A stretch of DNA of 18,468 bases from Saccharothrix sp. ST-888 (GCF_000955975.1 NZ_JYJF01000127.1:1-18468), one strand, 5' to 3'. Shown: positions 1-7,511, counted from the stretch's first letter. Numbers and translations: made by a program. Notes: generated by a model not told the origin, from the letters alone.

Positions 1-101
1 ACCCCGCCGAGACCCGGCAGGTCCTCGCCTCCTCCCTCGCCATGCTCCGCACCAAGCACGCCGACCTGCCCAGCCGCAAGCACGGCAACCCACCGATGTA
101 A
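1..101 (+). CDS. Acyl-CoA carboxylase beta (carboxyltransferase) subunit, C-terminal end only
   Basis: The window opens inside a plus-strand gene, of which only the last 32 codons are visible, ending in TAA at 99-101. The tail contains TRQVLASSLAMLRTKH followed by a basic stretch and a C-terminal HGNPPM. This matches the usual ending of actinobacterial acyl-CoA/propionyl-CoA carboxylase beta subunits (a helix, then SRKHGN-P-hydrophobic). The enzyme carboxylates acetyl- or propionyl-CoA to malonyl- or methylmalonyl-CoA for fatty acid and polyketide synthesis. The epsilon subunit gene 62 nt downstream supports the call, since beta and epsilon are commonly adjacent in Streptomyces. The catalytic domains lie outside the window, so acetyl- versus propionyl-CoA preference cannot be judged. 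Confidence 0.75.
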   Translation, partial: PAETRQVLASSLAMLRTKHADLPSRKHGNPPM

Positions 102-163
102 CAGGCCGTCCAGGCCCGTCGGACCCACACCAGACTTCTTGAACCGGGGGAGAAACCACAACC

Positions 164-376
164 ATGAGCGCTTCCGCCGAACCCCTCGTACGCATCGTCC
201 GCGGCTCCCTCACCGATGAGGAACTCGCCGCCCTCACCGCCGTCCTGCTGGCCCGCGCGGCCGCTGTCCAGGCCGCCGCCGCCCAGACCGTCGTGGTCGA
301 GCCGATCGCCAGCTGGCAGCGCCTGGAGCGCCGCCCGGCGTACTACTCCCCCGTGAGCTGGCAGCAGGCGGCCTGA
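164..376 (+). CDS. Acyl-CoA carboxylase epsilon subunit
   Basis: This 70-residue protein begins with a short strand LVRIVRGSLTDEELAALTAVL, the typical N-terminal motif of the small epsilon subunit of actinobacterial acyl-CoA carboxylases. An Ala-rich helix and a Trp-containing basic tail (SWQRLERR, SVW-like end) follow. In characterised Streptomyces complexes this subunit binds the beta subunit and raises activity; it is not catalytic. It lies 62 nt after the partial beta-subunit gene, in the same direction, so the two are probably co-transcribed. The ATG at 164 is preceded by GGGGGAG at roughly -18 to -12, a slightly distant Shine-Dalgarno. A strong hairpin follows 15 nt after the stop. Length and composition fit the family well. 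Confidence 0.85.
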   Translation: MSASAEPLVRIVRGSLTDEELAALTAVLLARAAAVQAAAAQTVVVEPIASWQRLERRPAYYSPVSWQQAA

Positions 377-390
377 CGCCGAACAGCCGT

Positions 391-430
391 CCGGCCCTGT
401 TCCCCCGTCTCGTGGCGGGAACAGGGCCGG
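391..430. terminator. Bidirectional hairpin terminator after the acyl-CoA carboxylase genes
   Basis: The arms CCGGCCCTGTTCCC (391-404) and GGGAACAGGGCCGG (417-430) are perfectly complementary over 14 bp around a 12-nt loop. It sits between the end of the plus-strand epsilon subunit gene and the end of the minus-strand gene at 484, so it can serve both. There is no T-run, as is usual for Streptomyces terminators. Confidence 0.85.
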
Positions 431-483
431 TTGCGTTGGTGCCCCACGGACCGGCCCAGGCCGGGAGGCGGGGCCCCGGGCGG

Positions 484-888
484 TCAGGCGGCGGCGAGGG
501 CGGCGGGGCGGCCGGCGTGCATGACGGCGAGGTTGGTGGCGAGCCGCTGGGGGTCCTGGGAGAGCCAGAGGCGCACGGCGGCGCCGAGCGTGGCACTGGC
601 GGAGCCGAGCCGGACGCCGGTGGACTGGGCGATCCGGGCGGCGGCCAGCACCAGCAGGTCGGCCAGCGGGGCGGGGAGCCAGACGGTCTGGGCACAGGGG
701 GCCGGCTGGGTCAGCGCGGCCAGCAGCCGGTACGCGTCGGCACTGCAGTGCAGGGACGGCAGGACGTCCAGCAGCCCGTCGGCGACGACTTCGGAGACGT
801 CGCTGCGGTGGCCCTGGGCGAGGCTCCGGAGCAAGGCTCTCTCCGTAGCGGTGATTCGGACGGTCAGCATGACCTCGTCGCACTCCAT
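484..888 (-). CDS. Small protein with two ribbon-helix-helix-like halves, function unknown
   Basis: A 134-residue protein. The ATG at 888 is chosen because AGGAGG lies 8 nt upstream; another Met at codon 7 (868-870) is possible. Residues 7-43 read as a short beta strand (MLTVRIT), a helix (ERALLRSLAQGH) and a second helix (SDVSEVVADGLLDVL), the pattern of a ribbon-helix-helix DNA-binding fold. The second half repeats the order more loosely: strand QTVWLPA, helix PLADLLVLAAARIA, then SATLGAAVRLWLSQD. I therefore infer a possible single-chain pseudo-dimer, but have no named family. It lies downstream of the cytochrome c maturation operon on the same strand, behind a hairpin, so it is probably a separate transcription unit. 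G/C-rich third positions support real coding. Confidence 0.7.
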   Translation of the reverse strand: MECDEVMLTVRITATERALLRSLAQGHRSDVSEVVADGLLDVLPSLHCSADAYRLLAALTQPAPCAQTVWLPAPLADLLVLAAARIAQSTGVRLGSASATLGAAVRLWLSQDPQRLATNLAVMHAGRPAALAAA

Positions 889-985
889 GGTGCGGCCCTC
901 CTCGCGGCTTGGCGGATTCCGGAACAGCGGATGTCTGGTGACAGCAGGGGGGTGGTGCTCGGGGTGGAACGGTGCAGCGGTGCTG

Positions 986-1031
986 CCGGTGGGTCCACCG
1001 GCCCCCCTGCCACCCGGTGCGGGTGGCAGGG
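986..1031 (-). terminator. Tandem hairpins ending the cytochrome c maturation operon
   Basis: CCCTGCCACCC (1005-1015) and GGGTGGCAGGG (1021-1031) form a perfect 11-bp stem with a 5-nt loop, starting 18 nt past the ccsB stop on the minus strand. A second 7-bp hairpin (CCGGTGG / CCACCGG, 986-992 and 995-1001) follows immediately. Together they look like the factor-independent end of the resA-ccdA-resB-ccsB transcript. Confidence 0.8.
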
Positions 1032-1049
1032 TGCGGATCCGGCGTTCCG

Positions 1050-2189
1050 TCAGCCGACGCCGGCGTAGGAGTGCTTGCCGGTGACGAAGATGTTGACGCC
1101 GTAGAAGTTGAACAGCCAGCAGGCGAATGCCAACAGGGCCAGATAGGCCGCCTTCCGGCCCTTCCATCCGGCCGTGGCCCGGGCGTGCAGGTAGGCGGCG
1201 TAGGCCACCCAGGTGATGAAGGACCAGGTCTCCTTCGGGTCCCACTCCCAGTACTTGCCCCAGGCCGCCTCGGCCCAGATCGCGCCCGCGATGATGGTGA
1301 AGGTCCACAGCGGGAAGACCATCGCGTTGATCCGGTACGAGAGCTTGTCGAGCGTCCCGGCGGCGGGGAGGCGCTGCCAGATCGAGGCCGAGGTGCCGAG
1401 CGGGCCGCTGGTCAGGCCCGCCGCCATGCGCTGGTCGAAGCGGTCCTTGGCGAGGTAGAGCAGGGTCGCCACGAAGGCCGCGTAGAAGGCACCGCCGCAG
1501 ATGATCGCGGTGGAGACGTGGATGGCCAGCCAGTACGAGTGCAGGGCCGGGACCAGCTGCTCGGAGTCGGTGTAGAGCACGCTCACGGCGAGGCCGAGGA
1601 TGAGCAGCACGGCCACCATGACCGGCAGGCCGAGCCAGCGGACCTTCTTCTTGGCGACCAGCAGCCCGAGGTAGGCAGCCACCATGGTGAAGCCGAAGGC
1701 GCAGGAGAACTCGTACATGTTGCCCCACGGCCAGCGCATCACCGAGAGGCCGCGGGTGACCACGGCGGCGACGTGCAGCACGGCACCGAGGACGGTGAGC
1801 GAGACGGCGATCCGCCCGGCCAGGTCGCCCTTCTCGCTGCTGCCCGCGGCGCCGGGGCCGTCGACCTCCTCGGCCTCGCCGCGGCCGCTGGTGACCACGG
1901 TGGCGCCGGCGTCGGCCAGGGCGGTGCGGGTCAGCGTGGTGGTGCCGCCGTTCGCCGAGGCGACGGTGACGGTGACCTGCTTGGCCGCCTTGGCCGGCTC
2001 GTTGGCGGCGGCCACGGTCGCGGCCAGGGTCGCCTGTTCGGCGGAGCGGACGGCGACCGCGCCCTTGCTGCCGAACGTCCACTCGAACATGTGGGCGAAC
2101 ATGGCGATCAGGTACACGGCCATGGCCGAGTAGATCAGCTTGTTGGAGAGGTCGGCCAGCTGTAGGTCGACTCCCGAGGCGAGTTGCAC
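1050..2189 (-). CDS. ccsB: Cytochrome c biogenesis protein CcsB (ResC type), haem handling
   Basis: A 379-residue polytopic membrane protein of the system II cytochrome c synthase. Together with ResB it moves haem to the outer face of the membrane and attaches it to apocytochrome c. The tryptophan-rich WWD haem-binding motif is plain at about residues 305-322 (WAEAAWGKYWEWDPKETW). Conserved-type histidines lie in hydrophobic surroundings at about 139, 224 and 335. The first membrane segment (about 17-36) is separated from the rest by a soluble, Ala/Thr-rich region of roughly 80 residues (about 40-120), longer and more variable than the core. The start is GTG, three nt after the resB stop, with AAGGAG inside the end of resB, indicating coupled translation. 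It is the last gene of the operon and is followed by hairpins. Confidence 0.93.
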   Translation of the reverse strand: MQLASGVDLQLADLSNKLIYSAMAVYLIAMFAHMFEWTFGSKGAVAVRSAEQATLAATVAAANEPAKAAKQVTVTVASANGGTTTLTRTALADAGATVVTSGRGEAEEVDGPGAAGSSEKGDLAGRIAVSLTVLGAVLHVAAVVTRGLSVMRWPWGNMYEFSCAFGFTMVAAYLGLLVAKKKVRWLGLPVMVAVLLILGLAVSVLYTDSEQLVPALHSYWLAIHVSTAIICGGAFYAAFVATLLYLAKDRFDQRMAAGLTSGPLGTSASIWQRLPAAGTLDKLSYRINAMVFPLWTFTIIAGAIWAEAAWGKYWEWDPKETWSFITWVAYAAYLHARATAGWKGRKAAYLALLAFACWLFNFYGVNIFVTGKHSYAGVG

Positions 2190-2192
2190 CGT

Positions 2193-3920
2193 CTACTCCT
2201 TGGAGTTCGGGTCGGCGGGGGATGTGGGGCCTGACGGTTCGTCCGATGCGGGTGCTTCGTCCGATGCCGCCGGTTCGCCCTCGGTGGCCGGGGCGTCGTC
2301 CTGGAGGTCGACGGCGAGGTCGGCGAGCTCTTCGGCGATCTTGGCGGACTCGCTCCTGGCCAGTCCGGCGACCTCGACCAGGGTGCGGCCGTCGGGGGTC
2401 GTGGTGGCCCGGACCCAGATCCGGCGGCGCTGGACGAACAGCGAGCCGATCAGGCCGAGGATCGCGCAGACCGCGCCGGTCAGCGCGACCGCGTTGCCCG
2501 GCCGGTGGGAGACGGTGAAGCTGGCCCACTCCTGGTAGCCGTCGAAGCTGACGGTGCCGTAGCCGTTCGGGAGGGTCCAGCCCTGACCGGGCTTCAGCCT
2601 GGCCCTGGCGATGTCGCCGTCCTGCTTGAGCTGGGTCAGGTGGGTGGTGTTCAGCTGGTACACGTTCTGCGGCAGGCCGGAGTCGGTGCCGAGGTCGCCC
2701 GCCCACGCGGTGAGCACCAGCATCGGCTCGGCGGCGGCCGGGAAGAGCGAGATCGGACCGGTCTGGTCGAAGTTCACCGGCGCGGTCGGCAGGAAGTAGC
2801 CCTGGAAACCGAGCTGGGTCTTCTTGCCGTCCTTGTCACCGTAGTCGTTGACCTTGATGACGCCGGTGGAGGTGAGGTTGCCGTCCTGCGGGAGGAAGGC
2901 GGTCGGGCCGGTGTACACGGTCTCGCCCTTGGCGTTCTTGACCGTGACCACCGGCGCGTACCCGTGACCGATCAGGAAGACCTTGCTGCCGCCGATCTCC
3001 AGCGGGTGGTTGACCTGTATGTCGCCCTTGGTCAGCTTGGTGTCGTCGGCGCCCTTCCAGTACCGGATGTGGGCGGCGTACTCGCGGGCGGTGCCCATCT
3101 GGTCGCCGCTGGTCTGGTAGGTGGCGGTGAAGCCGTCCAGCTTGAAGCCGAAGGTGTCCAGGTCGTTGCTGGTGTAGAAGGCCGAGCCGGAGAAGTCGTC
3201 CAGCTGGGTCATGGTGTTGGAGTAGCCCTGGCCCACGATCACCAGCTTGCCGCCCTGACCGCTGGCCAGGCTCGCCCAGGCGAAGCCCGCGAGCAGCGCG
3301 AAGAGCGAGAAGTGGAAGAGCAGGTTGCCGACCTCGCGCAGGTAGCCCTTCTCGGCGGCGACCGCGCTGTTGCCCAGGTGGGCCCGGAAGCCGCGCTTCT
3401 TCAGGCGCTGGTACGCGGCCCGGTTGACCGCCTCGGCGTCGGCGTCGCTCTGCCACGCCGCGTAGACCGGCATCCGGGTCAGGTTGCGCGGCGCGGCCGG
3501 AGGCTTGGCCCGCAGCACGCCGACGAACTGCCAGGTGCGCGGGATGATGCAGCCGGCCAGCGAGACGAACAGCAGGATGTAGATCGCCGAGAACCAGACC
3601 GAGCTGTAGACGTCGAACAGCTGGAGCTTCTCGTAGATCGGCGTGAGCGCCTTGTGCGTGCCCTTCCAGGTGTCGACCTTGAAGGCGTTCTGGCTGGTCT
3701 GCGGGATCAGCGAGCCGGGGATGGCGGCCAGCGAGAGCATGAACAGCAGGATCAGCGCGACCCGCATCGAGGTCAGCTGACGCCACATCCAGCGGAACCA
3801 GCCGAGCACTCCTATCCCGGTCGGGCCGTCCGACTCGGCGGGCGCGCTGCTCAGGCGCTCGGCCTCCGCGTCGGCGATGTCCTCGGGGGGCTCGGGTGGG
3901 CGGGTTCGGGTGTCGCTCAC
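2193..3920 (-). CDS. resB: Cytochrome c biogenesis protein ResB
   Basis: A 575-residue membrane protein of the ResB family, partner of CcsB in system II haem ligation. The family layout is visible: three N-terminal membrane segments (about 53-73, 106-124 and 198-218), a large extracytoplasmic domain (about 220-475), a last membrane segment (about 476-497) ending in QRRRIWVR, and a cytoplasmic tail. RQLTSMRVALILLFMLSLAAIPGSLIPQ... is characteristic of the first segment. The acidic, Pro/Ala/Ser-rich last 40 residues look disordered. The start is GTG, three nt after the ccdA stop; the Shine-Dalgarno is weak, so translation is probably coupled. The gene is intact and of normal actinobacterial length. 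Confidence 0.93.
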   Translation of the reverse strand: MSDTRTRPPEPPEDIADAEAERLSSAPAESDGPTGIGVLGWFRWMWRQLTSMRVALILLFMLSLAAIPGSLIPQTSQNAFKVDTWKGTHKALTPIYEKLQLFDVYSSVWFSAIYILLFVSLAGCIIPRTWQFVGVLRAKPPAAPRNLTRMPVYAAWQSDADAEAVNRAAYQRLKKRGFRAHLGNSAVAAEKGYLREVGNLLFHFSLFALLAGFAWASLASGQGGKLVIVGQGYSNTMTQLDDFSGSAFYTSNDLDTFGFKLDGFTATYQTSGDQMGTAREYAAHIRYWKGADDTKLTKGDIQVNHPLEIGGSKVFLIGHGYAPVVTVKNAKGETVYTGPTAFLPQDGNLTSTGVIKVNDYGDKDGKKTQLGFQGYFLPTAPVNFDQTGPISLFPAAAEPMLVLTAWAGDLGTDSGLPQNVYQLNTTHLTQLKQDGDIARARLKPGQGWTLPNGYGTVSFDGYQEWASFTVSHRPGNAVALTGAVCAILGLIGSLFVQRRRIWVRATTTPDGRTLVEVAGLARSESAKIAEELADLAVDLQDDAPATEGEPAASDEAPASDEPSGPTSPADPNSKE

Positions 3921-3923
3921 GGG

Positions 3924-4700
3924 TCAGATTCCGATCGAGAAGTCTTGGGTGGCGTACTGGAGCTGGTTGACCAGCGCGTCCCAGGCGCCGGTGACCAGCA
4001 GCAGGCCGACCGCGACGAGCATGCCGCCGCCGATCCGCATCACCCACTGGTAGTGCTTTTTGATCCAGCCGAAGGCACCGAGCGCCTTCCGGAAGGCGAG
4101 CGCGGCCACGACGAACGGTACGCCGAGGCCGAGGCAGTACACGGACATCAGCAGCGCACCGCGCCCGGCGTCCGCCTGGTTGATCGACAGCGACTGGATC
4201 GAGGCGAGGGTCGGGCCGATACAGGGCGTCCAGCCGACCCCGAAGACGATGCCGAGCAGCGGCGCCCCCGCCAGTCCGATGGCCGGGCGGCGGTGCGAAC
4301 GCAGCTCGCGCACCGAGAAACCGGGCAGCAGCCCCATGAAGGCCAGGCCCATCACGATGGTCACCACGCCCATCACGATGTTGATGGTGTGCCGGTACTC
4401 GAGCAGCCGGTGGCCGAAGAAGCCGAAGAGCGCACCGCCGGAGACGAACACGGCGCTGAACCCGAGGATGAACAGCAGCGAGCCGAGCAGCATCCGGCCG
4501 CGCCGCGAGCCCTTGGCGTCCGCCAGGTCGGCGGCGGAGAACCCGGTGACGTAGCTGAGGTAGCCCGGGACCAGCGGCAGGACGCAGGGCGAGAAGAACG
4601 AGACCAGCCCGGCGGCGAGCGCGATCGGGACGGCGAGCAGGATGGCACCGCTGGCCACCGTCTCGTTGGTCTCCCCGAGCGCGAGGAGGGCGGTGGTCAC
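3924..4700 (-). CDS. ccdA: Cytochrome c biogenesis protein CcdA (DsbD-type transmembrane thiol reductant carrier)
   Basis: A 258-residue protein with about six membrane segments that passes electrons from cytoplasmic thioredoxin to extracytoplasmic thiol proteins. The two redox cysteines expected in this family are present: C39 in FFSPCVLPLVPGYLSY, and C160 in VGWTPCIGPTLASI. The proline-rich surroundings of both cysteines are diagnostic. Its likely acceptor is the TlpA/ResA-like lipoprotein encoded immediately upstream, which then reduces apocytochrome cysteines before haem attachment. The GTG start at 4700 overlaps the preceding TGA in a GTGA of four nt, indicating translational coupling. 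Membership of the resA-ccdA-resB-ccsB operon argues for the cytochrome c role over a general DsbD one. Confidence 0.93.
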   Translation of the reverse strand: MTTALLALGETNETVASGAILLAVPIALAAGLVSFFSPCVLPLVPGYLSYVTGFSAADLADAKGSRRGRMLLGSLLFILGFSAVFVSGGALFGFFGHRLLEYRHTINIVMGVVTIVMGLAFMGLLPGFSVRELRSHRRPAIGLAGAPLLGIVFGVGWTPCIGPTLASIQSLSINQADAGRGALLMSVYCLGLGVPFVVAALAFRKALGAFGWIKKHYQWVMRIGGGMLVAVGLLLVTGAWDALVNQLQYATQDFSIGI

Positions 4701-5296
4701 TGCGACTTCTCGTCGACGATGGGCTTCAGCAGCGACTCCAGGTCGTCCGAGGAGATCGCGTGCATCGAGCGGGCGGCGAGCCGGCCCTCGCGGTCCACGA
4801 TGATCGTGGTCGGGATGGACTGCGGATCCAGGCTGCCCTTGGGGAACTTGAGGATCTGGGTGCCGTCCGGGTCGTAGATGCTCGGGTAGGTCACCCCGAA
4901 GTTCCGCTCGAAGCGCACCGCGTTGGCCGGGTCGGCGTCGCGGGTGTTGATGCCGAGGAACCGGACGTCCTTGTCCTTGAACTTCTGCGAGACCTCCTGG
5001 AGGCCGGCCGCCTCGGCCCGGCACGGGCCGCACCAGGAGCCCCAGATGTTGAGGACGAGGACCTTGCCCTTGTAGTCGGCGACCGCCGCGCTGCCGCCGT
5101 CCAGGGTCTTGCCGGAGATCGCGGGAGCGGGCCCGCGCTCGCTGACCGGAGCGGTGTCCAGACCGCCCTTGCCGGTGATGAAACCGGTCTGGCCGCCACC
5201 GCTGGACGAGCCAGAGCTACAGCCGGTGAGGGCGAGTGCGGCGACGGCGCCGAGGGCGGCGGCGAGGCGGATACGGCGGTGGGGCGTCCCAGACAT
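4697..5296 (-). CDS. TlpA/ResA-family thioredoxin-like lipoprotein
   Basis: A 199-residue lipoprotein thiol reductase. The N-terminus has a basic stretch (HRRIR), a hydrophobic core and the lipobox LTGC with Cys26 as the predicted lipidated residue, followed by a Ser/Gly-rich linker. The thioredoxin-like domain carries the active site WCGPC (C89, C92) after VLVLNIWGS and the cis-Pro loop SIPTTIIVD. It probably keeps the CXXCH cysteines of apocytochrome c reduced, taking electrons from CcdA, the next gene. It heads the operon. I see no Shine-Dalgarno in the 20 nt before the ATG, so it may be leaderless or read in an unusual way. ResA is the functional name by context; similar TlpA proteins occur elsewhere in such genomes, so I leave the symbol blank. 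Confidence 0.9.
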   Translation of the reverse strand: MSGTPHRRIRLAAALGAVAALALTGCSSGSSSGGGQTGFITGKGGLDTAPVSERGPAPAISGKTLDGGSAAVADYKGKVLVLNIWGSWCGPCRAEAAGLQEVSQKFKDKDVRFLGINTRDADPANAVRFERNFGVTYPSIYDPDGTQILKFPKGSLDPQSIPTTIIVDREGRLAARSMHAISSDDLESLLKPIVDEKSQ

Positions 5297-5332
5297 GTGA
5301 AAAGTTTCGCATGGGACTTCAGGCGGTTTCAG

Positions 5333-5361
5333 GGGGGTCCGACGTTGCCTGTCGGACCCCC
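5333..5361 (-). terminator. Hairpin between the hemL/phosphatase unit and the resA operon
   Basis: GGGGGTCCGAC (5333-5343) and GTCGGACCCCC (5351-5361) form a perfect 11-bp stem with a 7-nt loop. It lies about 80 nt after the phosphatase stop and only 36 nt before the resA-like ATG, all on the minus strand. The simplest reading is the terminator of the hemL-phosphatase transcript. It could also lie in the leader of the resA operon if that promoter is further upstream, for instance near the A/T-rich stretch at 5380-5405. Confidence 0.7.
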
Positions 5362-5440
5362 TCTGACCTGCTGTTCCTGTACTTATGATCCGCTTATTCC
5401 GGGTAATGTCCGGTTGGCTCGGCCGGGGCCGGGAGACCGC

Positions 5441-6121
5441 TCAGGCGCCGAAGCTCTTGCCCACCGGCTTGTCCTTGCCGCCCTTGCCGACCAGGTGGGC
5501 CGGCAGCAGGTCGCGAGCCGGTTCCCGGTAGCCGATCGAGACGATCCGGTCGCCCTCGTAGGTGAAGCTGGTCAGCGAGGCCAGCGAGCACTGCCGGCGG
5601 CGCGGGTCGTGCCAGAGCCGACGGCGCTCGGCGAAGGAGCGGACGATCCAGATCGGCAGCTGGTGGCTGACGCAGACCGCCTCGTGCCCGCGCGCGGCGT
5701 CCCGGGCCGCGGCGAGCGCGCCCATCATCCGGACCACCTGCTCTATGTACGGCTCGCCCCAGGACGGCCGGAACGGGTTGGTCAGGTACTTCCAGTACCC
5801 GGGGTTCTTCAGCGAGCCGTCGCCGACGCCGAAGGTCTTGCCCTGGAAGATGTTCTCCGCCTCGATCAGGCGCTCGTCCACGGCCACCTCCAGGCCGTGT
5901 GCCTTGCCGATCGGCTCGGCGGTCTCCTGCGCGCGCTCCAGCGGCGAGGCCACCACGTAGGTGATGTCGCGGTCGGCCAGGTGGTCGGCGACCCGGTCGG
6001 CCATCTGCCGGCCCAGCTCGGAGAGGTGGTAGCCCGGGAGGCGCCCGTAGAGGATGCCCTCCGGGTTGTGCACCTCGCCGTGGCGCATCAGATGGACGAC
6101 GGTGGTGTCCTTGCCGGTCAC
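5441..6121 (-). CDS. Histidine phosphatase superfamily protein (phosphoglycerate mutase-like)
   Basis: A 226-residue cytoplasmic protein with the catalytic RHGE motif at residues 13-16 (LMRHGE; His14 is the expected phospho-accepting histidine). Further marks are Arg63 in SPLERAQET, an acidic segment RLIEAENIFQG at about 84-94, and the second catalytic histidine at about 153 in CVSHQLPIW. These define the histidine phosphatase superfamily but not a substrate. Annotation as phosphoglycerate mutase is common for this locus, yet a phosphatase on another small phosphorylated metabolite is as likely. The start is GTG at 6121, overlapping the hemL stop as GTGA, so it is translationally coupled to hemL. 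This position next to tetrapyrrole and cytochrome c genes suggests, but does not prove, a link to that pathway. Confidence 0.9.
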   Translation of the reverse strand: MTGKDTTVVHLMRHGEVHNPEGILYGRLPGYHLSELGRQMADRVADHLADRDITYVVASPLERAQETAEPIGKAHGLEVAVDERLIEAENIFQGKTFGVGDGSLKNPGYWKYLTNPFRPSWGEPYIEQVVRMMGALAAARDAARGHEAVCVSHQLPIWIVRSFAERRRLWHDPRRRQCSLASLTSFTYEGDRIVSIGYREPARDLLPAHLVGKGGKDKPVGKSFGA

Positions 6122-7464
6122 TTGCTTCCCTCCGTGGGCTGGGCCTCGGCCGCCGCACGGGCGGCGGCGGGCAGGGCGGCGGCGACCCGCTCGATCGCCC
6201 GCTCGTCGTGCGAGGCCGAGACGAACCAGGACTCGTAGGCCGACGGCGGCAGGTAGACGCCCTGGCTGAGCATCGAGTGGAAGAAGCCGTTGAAACGGTA
6301 CGCCTGCTGGCGCCTGGCCTCGTCGTAGTTGGTGACCTGCTCGTCGGTGAAGAACACCGAGAACATGTTCCCGGCGGTCTGCAGCCGGTGGGTCACGCCC
6401 TCCTTGCCGAGCGCGTCCGACACCAGGCCGGAGATCTCGGCGGCGACCCGGTCCACGGTCGCGTACACCTCGTCGGTGCAGCCGCGCAGCTGGGCGAGGC
6501 CGGCGGCGGTGGCGACCGGGTTACCGGAGAGGGTGCCCGCCTGGTAGACCGGCCCGGCCGGGGCCAGGTGGGCCATCACGTCGGCCCGGCCGCCGAAGGC
6601 CGCGGCGGGGAAGCCGCCGCCCATCACCTTGCCGAAGGTCAGCAGGTCCGGGGCCCAGCCCTCGTGGGCGGCCTCGACGCCGTACCAGCCGGCCCTGGAG
6701 ACGCGGAAGCCGGTCATCACCTCGTCCGAGATGAACAGTGCGCCGTTGCCGCGGCAGAGCTCGGCCAGGCCCTTGTTGAAGCCGGGGAGCGGCGGGACGA
6801 CGCCCATGTTGCCCGGGGACGCCTCGGTGATCACACAGGCGATCTCGCCCGGGTGCGCGGCGAACGCCGTACGGACGGCGTCCAGGTCGTTGTAGGGGAG
6901 GACGATGGTGTCGCCCGCCTGTGCGCCGGTGACACCCGGGGTGTCGGACAGGCCGAAGGTGGCGACACCGGAACCGGCGGCGGCCAGCAGCGCGTCCACA
7001 TGGCCGTGGTAGCAGCCGGCGAACTTGATCACCTTGGCGCGGCCGGTGAAGCCCCGGGCCAGCCGGATCGCCGACATGGTCGCCTCGGTGCCGCTCGACA
7101 CCAACCGGACCTGCTCGACCGGGGCCACCCTGGCCACGATCTCCTCGGCGAGCTCGACCTCGCCCTGGCCGGGCGTGCCGAAGGAGGTGCCGCGGGTCAC
7201 CGCCTGCTGGACGGCGTCGATCACGGCCGGGTGCGCGTGCCCGAGGATCATCGGACCCCAGGAGCACACCAGGTCGACGTACTCGCGGCCGTCGGCGTCG
7301 GTCAGGTAGGGGCCGGTACCGGACACCATGAAGCGCGGGGTGCCGCCCACCGCGCGGAAGGCGCGCACCGGAGAGTTGACGCCGCCGGGGGTCACGACCG
7401 AGGCACGGTCGAACAGCGACTGGGACTGAGGGGCCTCGTACGGGTAGCTCATCGGGTTGGTCAC
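6118..7464 (-). CDS. hemL: Glutamate-1-semialdehyde 2,1-aminomutase
   Basis: A 448-residue PLP enzyme that converts glutamate-1-semialdehyde to 5-aminolevulinate, the last step of the C5 route into haem, sirohaem and cobalamin. Family marks are VTPGGVNSPVRAF near the N-terminus, SSGTEATMSAIRLAR (about 123-137, cofactor phosphate binding), CYHGHVDALL (151-160), ISDEVMTGFR with Asp247, and the PLP-binding Lys279 in TFGKVMGGGFP. Length and conservation are normal. I take GTG at 7464 as start, because it overlaps the stop of a four-codon upstream ORF; ATG at codon 5 (MSYPYE) is an alternative. It is the first gene of a unit with the histidine phosphatase and has an inverted repeat and a 9-bp array upstream. 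Confidence 0.95.
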   Translation of the reverse strand: MTNPMSYPYEAPQSQSLFDRASVVTPGGVNSPVRAFRAVGGTPRFMVSGTGPYLTDADGREYVDLVCSWGPMILGHAHPAVIDAVQQAVTRGTSFGTPGQGEVELAEEIVARVAPVEQVRLVSSGTEATMSAIRLARGFTGRAKVIKFAGCYHGHVDALLAAAGSGVATFGLSDTPGVTGAQAGDTIVLPYNDLDAVRTAFAAHPGEIACVITEASPGNMGVVPPLPGFNKGLAELCRGNGALFISDEVMTGFRVSRAGWYGVEAAHEGWAPDLLTFGKVMGGGFPAAAFGGRADVMAHLAPAGPVYQAGTLSGNPVATAAGLAQLRGCTDEVYATVDRVAAEISGLVSDALGKEGVTHRLQTAGNMFSVFFTDEQVTNYDEARRQQAYRFNGFFHSMLSQGVYLPPSAYESWFVSASHDERAIERVAAALPAAARAAAEAQPTEGSK

Positions 7465-7472
7465 GTGGACAT
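7461..7472 (-). promoter_or_regulatory. Possible four-codon upstream ORF coupled to the hemL start
   Basis: On the minus strand ATG TCC ACG TGA (Met-Ser-Thr-stop) runs from 7472 to 7461. Its TGA overlaps the proposed hemL GTG at 7464 as GTGA, the same arrangement seen at the phosphatase and ccdA starts. GGAGGT and AAAGGA lie at 7498-7487, a rather long 14 nt or more from the ATG. It may be chance, or a start-stop device affecting hemL translation. Confidence 0.3.
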
Positions 7473-7511
7473 GGTCTCAAATCGTGTCCTTTACCTCCGC
7501 ACGTCGGGCCC

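Noticed and set aside
484..2706. A 740-codon minus-strand open frame spanning ccsB and part of resB
   Set aside because: Its upstream part is an Arg/Pro-rich shadow of ccsB and resB in another frame. Only the last 134 codons, from the ATG at 888 with a good ribosome site, look real.
2505..4877. A 790-codon plus-strand open frame
   Set aside because: It is antisense to resB, ccdA and the resA-like gene, all of which have family motifs. Long antisense frames are expected in DNA this G/C-rich.
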